Positions 56,601-64,000 of a stretch of 64,000 nucleotides of DNA are shown one piece after another. The DNA lies in contig NZ_PXYL01000004.1 of NCBI RefSeq assembly GCF_003012705.1, positions 62,001-126,000 of the forward strand, read 5' to 3'. The DNA is from Pseudaminobacter soli (ex Li et al. 2025) (GTDB taxonomy: Bacteria > Pseudomonadota > Alphaproteobacteria > Rhizobiales > Rhizobiaceae). A program made the position numbers and the translations under genes. Every line of letters starts with the position of its first letter. Position 1 is the first letter of the stretch. The notes beneath the pieces were generated by a model. It saw nothing but the letters and a program-made list of their open reading frames with translations, did no database searches and was not told the DNA's origin.

Positions 56601-56727
56601 CATCTTCACCCTGTTCGTGGTGCCGATGTTCTACACCTTCATCTCGCCCAAGGAGATCCGCCACCATAAGGACTCCACCGGGGCCGAGCCGGCGCCGGAA
56701 GGCGGCGAAGCAGTCGCCCACTCCTGA
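53635..56727 (+). CDS. RND multidrug efflux permease
   Basis: A 1030-residue inner-membrane proton-driven pump of the HAE1 (AcrB/MexB-like) family. The protein begins FSDIFIRRPVLSTVVAFMILL, has two large periplasmic loops, and the proton-relay pair of acidic residues in AMVLAIGLVVDDAIVVVEN (the DD pair of helix 4). The second half repeats the pattern (GLITKHGILLVEFANQ). The substrate is not evident. No outer-membrane TolC-like gene is adjacent. A 13-bp-stem terminator follows. Confidence 0.93.
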   Translation: MSFSDIFIRRPVLSTVVAFMILLLGFQGIFNLTVRQYPKVDETVITITTAYPGASPDLIQGFITAPIASAVSTTENIDYVTSQSRPSASVVTVQMKLGSNPDVALTEVMSKVQQVKSQLPTDAKDPTIVKGTGQQFAIMYLAMQNPNMTSEELTEYIERVIRPRVSTIQGVAEVQVLGAANYSMRVWIDPIKLAARGLTASEVLGAINSSNFLAAPGKTKNEYVAQAITMRSTLQTPEAFGALPLRSENGGVVRLRDVAKVELAAESTDTVVNFNGKPGTFIGIFPTPSANPLDTASAVIKELPAIQSSLPEGMTITLVYDSTETISASIEEVFKTIGEAVAIVVVVILLFLGSFRSVIMPVVTIPLSLIGVCFLLLTMGYSINLLSLLAMVLAIGLVVDDAIVVVENIHRHMEEGMTPMEASFKGMREIFGPVVAMTITLAAVFAPLAFTGGLTGSLFREFAMTLAGAVVLSGFIAVTITPMMSARILKPGHGRFQAIVDGTFERLANGYEKLVTGSLKYRPVTLMIVLALVTVTGFMFFKTSSELAPEEDSGALFSLMTAPRYATSDYTSLYAGQIRDLTKDLPELRANFSIVGMGGQTNTGFSVWAFKDWASRSRSQKQIQQDIQNRLKPVAGVQALVFAPPSLPGAGGGLPISMVIQSTGDPSQVYEVAEEIKQKAQASGRFIIVQNSLAFDAPQVTITIDRDRAAALNIPVRDIGSTLGLLVGGGSVAQFDRDSNSYDIITQVPDQFRNNPEKLGQFFVRSITGDMVPLSAVVDIKTNASPSSIEQFNQLNSATISALPVPGVTTGDGLATIEEIAKPLLPAGFFVDYSGQSRLEKEQGNTILIAFSLAVVVIYLVLAAQFESFRDPLIIMMSVPLSIFGAIIPLNLGLGTLNIYTQVGLITLIGLITKHGILLVEFANQQREEHGLSRSEAIIASAKTRLRPILMTTAAMALGVVPLIIAAGAGAAARYSMGLVIFSGILVGTIFTLFVVPMFYTFISPKEIRHHKDSTGAEPAPEGGEAVAHS

Positions 56728-56733
56728 CCGATC

Positions 56734-56763
56734 GAAACGCCCGGGCCACAGCCCGGGCGTTTC
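56734..56763 (+). terminator. Terminator of the RND operon
   Basis: Perfect 13-bp stem GAAACGCCCGGGC/GCCCGGGCGTTTC with loop CACA, starting 6 bp after the permease stop. The T run is built into the 3' stem arm (GTTTCT). Confidence 0.88.
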
Positions 56764-56802
56764 TGCTAGGATCGCCACAGAAACCGGGCCATGCGGCCAG
56801 AG

Positions 56803-56833
56803 AAAAATCCAGCGGTCAAACCGCTGGATTTTT
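56803..56833. terminator. Second, symmetric hairpin (14-bp stem)
   Basis: Perfect 14-bp inverted repeat AAAAATCCAGCGGT (56803-56816) with ACCGCTGGATTTTT (56820-56833) and a three-base loop. The T run is on the plus strand, with A run on the other arm, so it could terminate both ways. It lies 40 bp after the first terminator and 61 bp before the aminotransferase start. Confidence 0.8.
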
Positions 56834-56894
56834 GCTATCTGGCCACCGACAAGGCGTACAGGCGCCCCTTAATCAATTCGAGAGCAACGACACC

Positions 56895-58007
56895 ATGACC
56901 AAACGTCCGTCCCTCACCCCGATCATCGAGGCCCTGCCGTCGACGGTTCCGTTCGTTGGCCCCGAAGCGCAGCAGCGCACCAGCGGCCGTGCCTTTCGCG
57001 CGCGCATCGGAGCCAATGAAAGCAGCTACGGCCCCTCGCCCAAGGTCATCGCCAGGATGGAGGAAGTGGCCAAAGATATGTGGATGTATTGCGACCCAGA
57101 CAACTACGATCTGCGCGTCGCACTTGCCGCTCATCTCGGCATCGGCAAGGACAATGTCGTGATCGGCGAAGGCATCGACGGCCTGCTCAGCCTTGCGGTG
57201 CGCATGTTCGTTTCGCCGGGCGACGCTGTGGTCACTTCGCTCGGCGCCTATCCGACCTTCAATTTTCACGTCGCGGGCGTCGGCGGCCGCCTGGTTACCG
57301 TGCCTTACGAGAACGACCGCGAAAGCCTCGACGGCTTGCTGGAGGCGGTGAAGCGCGAGAACGCACCGCTGGTCTACCTGTCCAATCCCGACAACCCGAT
57401 GGGCACCTGGTGGGAGACGGACGAGCTCATCCGCTTCATGGATGCGCTGCCGGAAACCACGATGCTGATCCTCGACGAAGCCTATGGCGAGACGGCGCCT
57501 GCGGCAGCCCTCCCCCCGGTCGACGTCAATCGGCTCAATCTGCTGCGCATGCGCACCTTCTCGAAGGCATATGGCCTGGCCGGCATCCGCTGCGGCTATG
57601 CCTTCGCCGATGAGGAGGTTATCGCGAACGTCGAAAAGATCCGCAACCACTACGGCGTCAGCCGCATGGCCCAGATCGCCGGTCTCGAGGCGCTGGCCGA
57701 CCAGGACTATCTCGCCACTGTCGTTGCCAAGGTTGCCGCGGCGCGCGACCGCATTTCGGCGATCGCACGCGACAACGGCCTGACGCCGATCCCGTCGGCT
57801 ACCAATTTCGTCACCATCGATTGCGGCCGCGATGCCGACTTTGCCATGAAGGTGATGCAGGACATGCTCGCGCGCGAGGTGTTCATCCGCAAGCCGATGG
57901 TGCCGGTGTTGAACCGCTGCATCCGCGTCAGCGTCGGTCTCGACCATGAGATCGACATTTTTGGCGAGGAGCTGCCGCGCGCCCTGGCGGCGGCGCGCGG
58001 GAACTAA
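56895..58007 (+). CDS. HisC-like PLP-dependent aminotransferase
   Basis: A 370-residue class I/II aminotransferase. PLP Lys224 is in TFSKAYGLAG, the aspartate that contacts the pyridine ring lies in ILDEAYGE, and the substrate Asn in LSNPDNPMGTW; IRVSVGLDHEID closes the protein. The family includes histidinol-phosphate aminotransferases, yet no his genes are near, so the real substrate may be another amino acid. ATG 56895 begins TKRPSLTPIIEALP. A strong terminator pair separates it from the RND operon. Confidence 0.87.
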   Translation: MTKRPSLTPIIEALPSTVPFVGPEAQQRTSGRAFRARIGANESSYGPSPKVIARMEEVAKDMWMYCDPDNYDLRVALAAHLGIGKDNVVIGEGIDGLLSLAVRMFVSPGDAVVTSLGAYPTFNFHVAGVGGRLVTVPYENDRESLDGLLEAVKRENAPLVYLSNPDNPMGTWWETDELIRFMDALPETTMLILDEAYGETAPAAALPPVDVNRLNLLRMRTFSKAYGLAGIRCGYAFADEEVIANVEKIRNHYGVSRMAQIAGLEALADQDYLATVVAKVAAARDRISAIARDNGLTPIPSATNFVTIDCGRDADFAMKVMQDMLAREVFIRKPMVPVLNRCIRVSVGLDHEIDIFGEELPRALAAARGN

Positions 58008-58026
58008 GCATAGCTCCCCCCCGGGC

Positions 58027-58920
58027 TTAATGGTCGTGGAAGATCAGAGACTGATGTGTGCCAGCGCCGGCGGTGGCACCATCAGCAACGGCGATTGCCA
58101 CCGAGGAAAAGCTCCGCGTGGCGTCGCCGCATGCAAAGACGCCCGCGACCGTGGTTTCCTTGGCCCCATTGGTCTGGATAAGCGAACCCAGCGGGCCCTC
58201 CTCCAGTACACAGCCTAGTTGCGCGGCCAATGGGCTCGCGGGGCTGATTTTGCTCATCGTGAAGAGCCCGGCGAGCGGGATCACCCGACCGTCACGCAGT
58301 TCCACATCCGCCTGGTCGCCGGCAATGCGCGCGACCGGTTCACTCTCGACTTTCACGCCTCGCGTTTGCAACTTCGCAAGCTGATCCGCATCCGGAACGA
58401 ATGCCCCGTTGAGAAACAGGGTCGTCGGGCCCCAATCCGGTAGCATCAGCGCGTGGTGCATCGACATGTCGGAGACCGCAAGAACGCCGATCTGGCCCTG
58501 ATCCAGCTCATAACCGTGGCAATAAGGGCAGTGAAAAATGCTCTTGCCCCAACGTTCGCGTAAGCCCGGCACGTCCGGCAGTTCATCGGCTACACCGGTT
58601 GCCAGAATGAGACGCCGAGCCTCGAAGTCCCCATGCGAAGCTGTTTGGGCGGAGAAGCCCTTGTCAGCCTTGCCGACCGCTTCGACAAGATCGTCGGAGA
58701 ATTCGACCGTCTGATATGCGGCCAGTTGCTTGCGAGCGTCGGCGACGATCTCGCCCGGTCCACGGCCGTCCTGGCCGAGAAAGCCGTGTGATGTCGACGC
58801 AAAGCGATTGCGGCGCTGGCCGGCATCGATCACCAGGATCTTGCGGCGCGCGCGGGCGAGCTGAAGGGCGGCGGACAGCCCGGCATAGCTGCCGCCGACG
58901 ACGATGGCATCGAACATCAC
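58027..58920 (-). CDS. Thioredoxin-reductase-like FAD/NAD(P) oxidoreductase
   Basis: A 297-residue flavoprotein: FAD loop VVGGSYAGLSAAL near 8-20, ATGVADELPDVPG near 107-119, the redox pair Cys131-Pro-Tyr-Cys134 and the C-terminal GVFACGDATRSF. The NADPH loop is degenerate (GVLAVSDMSMHHALML lacks the GGGxSA form), so it may use another donor or act as a partner-bound disulfide reductase. It overlaps the start of the Rrf2 gene by four bases (ATGA), forming a regulator-enzyme operon. Confidence 0.87.
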   Translation of the reverse strand: MMFDAIVVGGSYAGLSAALQLARARRKILVIDAGQRRNRFASTSHGFLGQDGRGPGEIVADARKQLAAYQTVEFSDDLVEAVGKADKGFSAQTASHGDFEARRLILATGVADELPDVPGLRERWGKSIFHCPYCHGYELDQGQIGVLAVSDMSMHHALMLPDWGPTTLFLNGAFVPDADQLAKLQTRGVKVESEPVARIAGDQADVELRDGRVIPLAGLFTMSKISPASPLAAQLGCVLEEGPLGSLIQTNGAKETTVAGVFACGDATRSFSSVAIAVADGATAGAGTHQSLIFHDH

Positions 58921-59369
58921 GGTTTCCTTTCAAGATTGCGCTTATGCGCAGCAACATGCGCGCGAAAATCATCGGCCAGCTGAGCTAAGCTGACTGTTCT
59001 GAGCCGATCGATCAGCAAGGCCTCGGCCTCGGCAAAGGCAGTGGTGAGCGAACGATTTACGGTCTGCTCGACTAGGCAGGCGGGGCTTTCGAGGTGAATG
59101 CCCATCGCCATCAGTTGCGGTGCGCCGAGCGCGTCATAGACGTCCTTCAGCGTAACGGCCGATAAATCGCAAGCGATCTCCCAGCCGCCCCCATGGCCTT
59201 TCGCGGAACGCACGAACCCGGCCTCACGCAACCCGGCCATTGTGCGCCGCACGACGACGGGATTGGTCATCATGCAACCGGCAAGTTCTTCCGATGTCAT
59301 AGGCTGCCCCCGCTCCGCCATGTGCAACAAGGCGTGGAGGACCGCTGAAAGTCTGCTATCTCGCTTCAT
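58917..59369 (-). CDS. Rrf2 family transcriptional regulator
   Basis: A 150-residue winged-helix regulator (DSRLSAVLHALLHMAERGQP, SEELAGCMMTNPVVVRRTMAGLREAGFVRSAKGHGGGWEIA). Typical Rrf2 sensors carry three Cys for an Fe-S cluster; here Cys appear only in ELAGCMM and ESPACLVEQ, so it may sense through a disulfide or a non-cluster ligand. It is co-transcribed with the thioredoxin-reductase-like gene, and an inverted repeat overlaps its start codon. Confidence 0.88.
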   Translation of the reverse strand: MKRDSRLSAVLHALLHMAERGQPMTSEELAGCMMTNPVVVRRTMAGLREAGFVRSAKGHGGGWEIACDLSAVTLKDVYDALGAPQLMAMGIHLESPACLVEQTVNRSLTTAFAEAEALLIDRLRTVSLAQLADDFRAHVAAHKRNLERKP

Positions 59370-59387
59370 GTAACTTACGATGTTACA
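59369..59387. promoter_or_regulatory. Probable Rrf2 operator
   Basis: Perfect inverted repeat TGTAAC-N7-GTTACA; its left base is the first base of the rrf2 start codon. Position directly over the translation start suggests autorepression. Confidence 0.68.
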
Positions 59388-59451
59388 AGACTCCAGCCAC
59401 GTCAAGCCGTTGGCGGCGGAAAATCCACCAACGCGATCCATCTTGAATTAA

Positions 59452-59485
59452 TTGAACGTTCGTTTTATTCTCGTTTGAACGAGGA
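59452..59485. promoter_or_regulatory. Possible TetR-type operator of the liu operon
   Basis: TTGAACG occurs twice in direct orientation (59452-59458 and 59475-59481) and CGTTC-N15-GAACG makes an inverted repeat just upstream of the tetR start (59492). The site fits an autoregulatory operator, but its exact boundaries are unclear. Confidence 0.45.
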
Positions 59486-59491
59486 GAAAAC

Positions 59492-60121
59492 ATGGCGCGC
59501 ACGACAGGATCGGACGGCGGCAGGACGGAAGCGGCAATCCGCGAGGCGGCGATCAGCCTGATCGCCCGCTACGGCTATGAAGCCGTTTCGATGCGCCAAC
59601 TGGCCGCCGAAGTCGGCGTGCAGGCAGCGGCGCTCTATCGGTACTTTCCCACCAAGGAAGACCTGCTTTTCACGCTGATGCGCGAACACATGGAAGGTTT
59701 GCTCGCTGCATGGGACGCGGCGCGTCTGGCGACCGCCGATCCACGCGCGCGGCTTGCCGCCTTTGTGCGCAACCACATCCGGTTCCACGTCGAAAGACGA
59801 CATTCGACCCATGTCTCCAACATGGAGTTGCGCAGCCTTTCGCGCGATAATCTGACCCAGATCCTGCGGCTGCGAACATCCTATGAAAAGGAGCTGCGGC
59901 AGATCCTGCGCGACGGTGCAGAGGCCGGCGTGTTCGTGATCGACGACGTGGGCCTGACGGCAATCGCCATCATCCAGATGATCACCGGCGTGATCGTCTG
60001 GTTTCGTCCGGACGAGCGGCTATCCGTCGAGGAAGTGGCCGAAACTTATCTTTCAATGACTATGCGCCTGACAGGCGCCGAAATGCCCAGGGAGGTGCAA
60101 CATGTACACGCACACGCTTGA
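59492..60121 (+). CDS. TetR family regulator of leucine/isovalerate degradation
   Basis: A 209-residue TetR protein: helix-turn-helix at about 14-60 ([39 protein letters not shown], in segments) and a C-terminal domain with [11 protein letters not shown] at the end. It is the first gene of the operon and overlaps ivd by 20 bp, so it probably controls ivd and mccB in response to acyl-CoA. This is the usual place of LiuR-type regulators. A GAGGAGAAA site precedes the ATG. Confidence 0.9.
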   Translation: MARTTGSDGGRTEAAIREAAISLIARYGYEAVSMRQLAAEVGVQAAALYRYFPTKEDLLFTLMREHMEGLLAAWDAARLATADPRARLAAFVRNHIRFHVERRHSTHVSNMELRSLSRDNLTQILRLRTSYEKELRQILRDGAEAGVFVIDDVGLTAIAIIQMITGVIVWFRPDERLSVEEVAETYLSMTMRLTGAEMPREVQHVHAHA

Positions 60122-61265
60122 TTTCGGGCAAGGCGAGGACATTGACGCGCTACGCGACATGGTGCGCCGTTTCGCGCAGGAGAAGATCGCGCCGCTCGCC
60201 GCCGAAATCGACCGCTCCAACCAGTTTCCCGCGCATCTGTGGGCGGAGCTTGGTGCGCTCGGGCTGCTCGGCATGACCGCCGACCCGGATTTTGGCGGCA
60301 GCGGCCTAGGTTATCTGGCGCATGTGGTGGCGATGGAGGAGATTTCGCGCGCCTCGGCCTCTGTCGGCCTCTCCTATGGCGCGCATTCAAATCTCTGCGT
60401 CAACCAGATCAACCGCTGGGGCACACCGGCGCAGAAGGAAAAATATCTTCCAGCGCTCTGCTCGGGCGAAAAGGTCGGGGCGCTCGCCATGTCGGAGCCG
60501 GGTTCTGGTTCGGATGTCGTTTCGATGCGCCTGCGGGCGGACAAGCGCAACGACCGCTTCGTGCTGAACGGCAACAAGATGTGGATCACGAACGGCCCTG
60601 ACGCCGATACGTTGGTCGTATACGCCAAGACTGAACCCACGATGGGCTCGCGCGGCATTACCGCTTTCATCATCGAGAAGAATATGGACGGCTTCTCCGT
60701 GGCGCAGAAGCTGGACAAGCTCGGCATGCGCGGCTCCAACACAGGCGAACTCGTTTTCGAGAACGTCGAGGTGCCCTTCGATAATGTTCTTGGCGAGGAG
60801 GGACGCGGCGTCGAGGTGCTGATGTCGGGGCTCGACTATGAACGGACCGTGCTTGCCGGCGGCCCGCTCGGCATCATGTCGGCATGCCTGGACGTCGCCG
60901 TGCCTTACGTGCAAACCCGGCGCCAGTTCGGGCAGGCCATCGGCGATTTCCAGCTCGTGCAGGGCAAGCTCGCCGACATGTACACGACGATGAACGCCTG
61001 CCGCGCCTATGTCTACGCTGTGGCGTCGGCCTGCGATCGTGGCCAGACCACCCGCAAGGACGCCGCCGGCTGCATTCTCTACGCCGCGGAAAAGGCCACG
61101 CAGATGGCACTGGATGCGATCCAGCTTCTTGGCGGCAACGGCTATATCAACGACTATCCGACCGGACGACTGCTGCGCGACGCCAAGCTCTACGAGATCG
61201 GCGCCGGCACCAGCGAAATCCGACGCTGGCTGATCGGCCGCGAGATCATGGGGGAGAGCATCTGA
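60102..61265 (+). CDS. ivd: Isovaleryl-CoA dehydrogenase
   Basis: Oxidises isovaleryl-CoA to 3-methylcrotonyl-CoA in leucine breakdown, passing electrons to ETF. The 387-residue acyl-CoA dehydrogenase has the FAD-contact stretches [13 protein letters not shown] and [12 protein letters not shown], and the catalytic base Glu247 in [15 protein letters not shown], the location typical of isovaleryl-CoA dehydrogenases; [18 protein letters not shown] closes the protein. Overlaps the TetR gene and precedes mccB by one base. Confidence 0.95.
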   Translation: MYTHTLDFGQGEDIDALRDMVRRFAQEKIAPLAAEIDRSNQFPAHLWAELGALGLLGMTADPDFGGSGLGYLAHVVAMEEISRASASVGLSYGAHSNLCVNQINRWGTPAQKEKYLPALCSGEKVGALAMSEPGSGSDVVSMRLRADKRNDRFVLNGNKMWITNGPDADTLVVYAKTEPTMGSRGITAFIIEKNMDGFSVAQKLDKLGMRGSNTGELVFENVEVPFDNVLGEEGRGVEVLMSGLDYERTVLAGGPLGIMSACLDVAVPYVQTRRQFGQAIGDFQLVQGKLADMYTTMNACRAYVYAVASACDRGQTTRKDAAGCILYAAEKATQMALDAIQLLGGNGYINDYPTGRLLRDAKLYEIGAGTSEIRRWLIGREIMGESI

Positions 61266-61266
61266 C

Positions 61267-62874
61267 ATGCCTGTCATCCAGTCCCAGCTTTCGACCTCGA
61301 CCGACACGTTCAAGGCCAATGCCGAGCATATGCGCGGGCTGGTGGCCGATATTGCCGACAAAGCTGCGACCATCGAGCGCGGCGGTTCGGAGGAAGCACG
61401 CAAGCGCCACACCTCGCGCGGCAAGCTGCTGCCGCGTCAGCGCCTTGCCCAGCTTCTGGATGCCGGCTCGCCCTTTCTCGAGATTGGCCAGTTTGCGGCC
61501 TGGAACATGTATGGCGGCGACATCTCCTCGGCCGGCATGATCGCGGGCATCGGCCGCGTCGAGGGCCGCGAGGTGATGGTGGTGGTGAACGACGCCACGG
61601 TGAAGGGCGGGACCTACTATCCGGTGACAGTGAAGAAGCATCTGCGGGCGCAGGAAATCGCCATGCAGAACGATCTGCCTTGCGTCTATCTGGTCGATTC
61701 CGGCGGCGCCAACCTGCCCAATCAGGACGAGGTTTTCCCCGACCGCGAGCACTTCGGCCGGATCTTCTACAACCAGGCCAATATGTCGGCGGCAGGCATT
61801 CCGCAGATCGCCTGCGTCATGGGCTCTTGCACGGCGGGCGGCGCCTATGTGCCGGCGATGTCGGACGAGACGATCATGGTGCGCAACCAGGCCACCATCT
61901 TTCTCGGCGGCCCGCCGCTGGTGAAGGCAGCCACTGGCGAGGACGTGACGGCCGAGGAGCTTGGCGGTGCAGACGTGCACACCCGGCTTTCGGGCGTGGC
62001 CGATCACTATGCGATGGACGATGCGCATGCGCTCGCCATCACCCGACAGATCGTCAGAAACCTGAATCGAAAGAAGGCGATAGGACTCGATCTGAAGAAA
62101 CCGATTCCGCCGCTTTATGCGCCGGATGAGATCTACGGCGTCGTGCCGACCGACACGCGCAAGCCCTATGACGTGCGCGAGATCATTGCCCGCATCGTCG
62201 ATGGCTCCGAGTTCGACGAGTTCAAGCAGAATTACGGCACCACGCTGGTCACCGGTTTTGCCCATCTGTACGGCATGCCGGTGGGCATTCTCGGCAACAA
62301 CGGCGTGCTGTTTTCCGAAAGCGCACTGAAGGGCGCGCATTTCATCGAGCTGTGCTGCCAGCGCAAGATCCCGCTGATCTTCCTGCAGAACATCACCGGC
62401 TTCATGGTGGGGGCGAAATATGAGGCGGGCGGCATCGCCAAGGATGGTGCCAAGCTGGTGACGGCGGTGGCGACCGCGCAGGTGCCGAAGCTTACCGTCA
62501 TCGTCGGCGGCTCCTTCGGTGCAGGCAATTACGGCATGTGCGGTCGAGCCTACTCACCCCGCTTCCTCTGGATGTGGCCGAATGCGCGCATATCGGTGAT
62601 GGGGGGCGAGCAGGCAGCGACCGTGCTTGCCATGGTCAAGCGTGAAGGCATCGAGCGCAAGGGCGGCAGCTGGAGCGCCGAGGAAGAAGCCGCGTTCCGC
62701 GCGCCGATCCTCGAAAAATACGAGCGCGAAGGCCACCCGCTCTATTCCTCGGCACGGCTATGGGACGATGGTATCATCGATCCAGCAAGGACCCGCGACG
62801 TGCTCGCTCTCAGCCTTTCGACTGCACTTAACGCGCCGATCGAGGACACTAAGTTCGGTGTGTTCAGAATGTAA
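61267..62874 (+). CDS. mccB: 3-methylcrotonyl-CoA carboxylase, beta (carboxyltransferase) subunit
   Basis: Carboxyltransferase of the biotin enzyme that makes 3-methylglutaconyl-CoA. The 535-residue protein has the crotonase-fold carboxyltransferase halves: [25 protein letters not shown] in pieces and [21 protein letters not shown] in the N-half, [22 protein letters not shown] and [19 protein letters not shown] in the C-half. The biotinylated alpha subunit is not in the next 1.1 kb; it probably lies beyond the window. The start is one base after the ivd stop. Confidence 0.95.
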   Translation: MPVIQSQLSTSTDTFKANAEHMRGLVADIADKAATIERGGSEEARKRHTSRGKLLPRQRLAQLLDAGSPFLEIGQFAAWNMYGGDISSAGMIAGIGRVEGREVMVVVNDATVKGGTYYPVTVKKHLRAQEIAMQNDLPCVYLVDSGGANLPNQDEVFPDREHFGRIFYNQANMSAAGIPQIACVMGSCTAGGAYVPAMSDETIMVRNQATIFLGGPPLVKAATGEDVTAEELGGADVHTRLSGVADHYAMDDAHALAITRQIVRNLNRKKAIGLDLKKPIPPLYAPDEIYGVVPTDTRKPYDVREIIARIVDGSEFDEFKQNYGTTLVTGFAHLYGMPVGILGNNGVLFSESALKGAHFIELCCQRKIPLIFLQNITGFMVGAKYEAGGIAKDGAKLVTAVATAQVPKLTVIVGGSFGAGNYGMCGRAYSPRFLWMWPNARISVMGGEQAATVLAMVKREGIERKGGSWSAEEEAAFRAPILEKYEREGHPLYSSARLWDDGIIDPARTRDVLALSLSTALNAPIEDTKFGVFRM

Positions 62875-62980
62875 CAGAGCGATTTATGCTCCATACGCCG
62901 CCATAGTTTAGAGAACCCCGTCTGGTCGCAGAAAGACGATATTGATATGTATTTCCAGTCTAAACGGGGGATATTCAAGA

Positions 62981-63352
62981 ATGATACTGAAATACATTAC
63001 GCCTGCCGCAAAGGCGGTCGCCATAGGAATCCTGATTGCATCCGCAGCCAGCACAGCAACAGCGGAGTCACTTGCAGGCAGTGCAGGGAACAAGCGCCAT
63101 GCGGTGTTCTTCTCGCCGTACCTGCAAGGCAATTGCAGGGAAGCCTACGACGCTTATGTCGCGGCGCCGGGTCATTCCGCATATGCATCGACTGTAAGCG
63201 GACGGAACATTCCGTATTTTATCTGCGGCTTGCACCGGAACGCGCCTTCGCAGAAGCAAGCGGAGGAATTCGCGCTGAAGAACTGCGAAGCGGGGCTGAG
63301 GAAGTACAAATTCAGAACCGCAAGCGCATGCAACATCGTCGCTTCCAAATAG
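62981..63352 (+). CDS. Small exported hypothetical protein
   Basis: A 123-residue protein with a signal peptide (ILKYITPAAKAVAIGILIASAASTATA) and a mature part with three Cys (NCREAY, FICGL, KNCEAG) plus a fourth near the end (SACNIVASK), suggesting two disulfides. The EEFALKNCEAGLRKY block resembles small periplasmic repeat domains known in Rhizobiales, but no function is known to me. Its position between mccB and a VOC gene is odd for a liu operon. Confidence 0.68.
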   Translation: MILKYITPAAKAVAIGILIASAASTATAESLAGSAGNKRHAVFFSPYLQGNCREAYDAYVAAPGHSAYASTVSGRNIPYFICGLHRNAPSQKQAEEFALKNCEAGLRKYKFRTASACNIVASK

Positions 63353-63508
63353 CGGAAGCATCACCGAACCGGCGCTGTCGGCCTTCCTTGGCCTTGACGC
63401 GCCGGCGTCCGGACCAAAATTCCGCATATGGGAGATTCAGGGGGCATTGGACCTGCGCCAAGCGCGGCTCCAGCAAGGAACTCAACGCAACGACGAAGGG
63501 AGCCTGAC

Positions 63509-64000
63509 ATGCCTGCCAAACCAAGCAAATTCGTCTGGTACGAGTTGATGACCAGCGATGTCGATGCAGCGGAGAAATTCTACAAGACTGTCGTGGGATG
63601 GAACTCGGAACAGTGGGGTGGCGGGGACGAAATGCACTACGTCATCATGAAGGCCGGCGACGCGGGCGTCGCGGGCCTTATGGCGATCCCCGACGAGGCG
63701 GCCGGTATGAACCCGGCCTGGGTCGGCTACATCTATGCTGCCGACGTCGACGCCGAGACCGAGAGTGTGCGGAAAGACGGCGGCAAGGTGTTTCGGGCGC
63801 CGGCCGACATTCCCGAAGTCGGCCGTTTCTCGGTCGTCACCGACCCGCAGGGCGCGGTGTTCATGCTGTTCACGCCGAAGGGCGAAGGGGGCGCGTCGGC
63901 AGCGCAGATGACGCCCGGCCATATCGGCTGGCACGAACTCCTCGCCACCGACTGGAAAAGCGCCTTCGATTTCTATTCGAAGCACTTTCAGTGGTCCAAG
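63509..64000 (+). CDS. VOC family protein, 5' part (runs off window)
   Basis: ATG 63509 with AAGGGAG upstream opens a frame that is still open at the window end (164 codons seen). FVWYELMTSDVDAAEKFYKTVVGW begins a first VOC domain (about 6-120, ending SVVTDPQGAVFMLF), and MTPGHIGWHELLATDWKSAFDFYSKHF starts a second. Two-domain glyoxalase-like proteins of this kind are common in Rhizobiales; no reaction is proven for them. It may belong to the operon that begins with the TetR gene, or be separate. Confidence 0.85.
   Translation, partial: MPAKPSKFVWYELMTSDVDAAEKFYKTVVGWNSEQWGGGDEMHYVIMKAGDAGVAGLMAIPDEAAGMNPAWVGYIYAADVDAETESVRKDGGKVFRAPADIPEVGRFSVVTDPQGAVFMLFTPKGEGGASAAQMTPGHIGWHELLATDWKSAFDFYSKHFQWSK

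Overview
The window looks like chromosome of a GC-rich alphaproteobacterium in the Rhizobiales, closest in feel to Mesorhizobium, Aminobacter and other Phyllobacteriaceae. The basis is synteny and protein character: dnaB-radA-cvpA-purF; the cluster rpoZ-rsh-pyrE-acpS-lepB-rnc-era-recO; ybgC-free smpB/dapA neighbours; an Atm1-type exporter with ArsR; a liu leucine-degradation operon; palindromic intergenic repeats typical of the group. Nothing looks like a prophage, integrative element or CRISPR locus. Most of the window is housekeeping DNA.

Layout. 1-1.3 kb: end of a cyclopropane-fatty-acid synthase, a YnfA-type membrane protein and a GyrI-like effector-binding protein. 1.5-7.5 kb: dnaB, radA, cvpA, purF and a short-chain dehydrogenase, all rightward. 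7.5-13.5 kb: OsmC protein, two EamA permeases, a 1-kb gap, and an Aas-like acyltransferase/acyl-ACP synthetase. The gap holds the most interesting signal: a general-stress (EcfG-type) promoter, a hairpin with a cytosine-rich loop and an intrinsic terminator, which together look like a GsrN-like small RNA, followed by a block of palindromic repeats. 13.5-17.3 kb: pssA and psd (phosphatidylethanolamine synthesis), then arsR-atm1 under a probable ArsR operator.

17.4-35 kb: LysM/Ig-like envelope protein, LOG nucleosidase, RarD, cimA, prolyl aminopeptidase, two coupled GFA proteins, VOC protein, cysS, LysE exporter, SRAP (YedK/HMCES) protein with a possible sliding-clamp motif, Nudix, small exported proteins, dihydroorotase, YgfZ, HD hydrolase, and a GNAT/RimK-like ATP-grasp pair. 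35.5-36.9 kb: ECF sigma factor with its membrane anti-sigma factor. 37-44 kb: the recO-to-rpoZ cluster, leftward. 44.2-50.2 kb: NYN protein, family-5 uracil-DNA glycosylase, smpB, dapA, soluble lytic transglycosylase, alpha/beta hydrolase. 50.4 kb: tRNA-Ser(GCU), then two small orphan proteins.

51.7-56.8 kb: a divergent tetR and RND efflux operon with a perfect palindrome inside the promoter. 56.9-59.4 kb: HisC-like aminotransferase; an Rrf2 regulator coupled to a thioredoxin-reductase-like flavoprotein, with an inverted repeat over the regulator's start. 59.5-64 kb: TetR regulator, isovaleryl-CoA dehydrogenase, methylcrotonyl-CoA carboxylase beta subunit, a small exported protein, and a VOC gene cut by the window edge. 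Function calls rest on recognised motifs and family resemblance read by eye; no database search was run.
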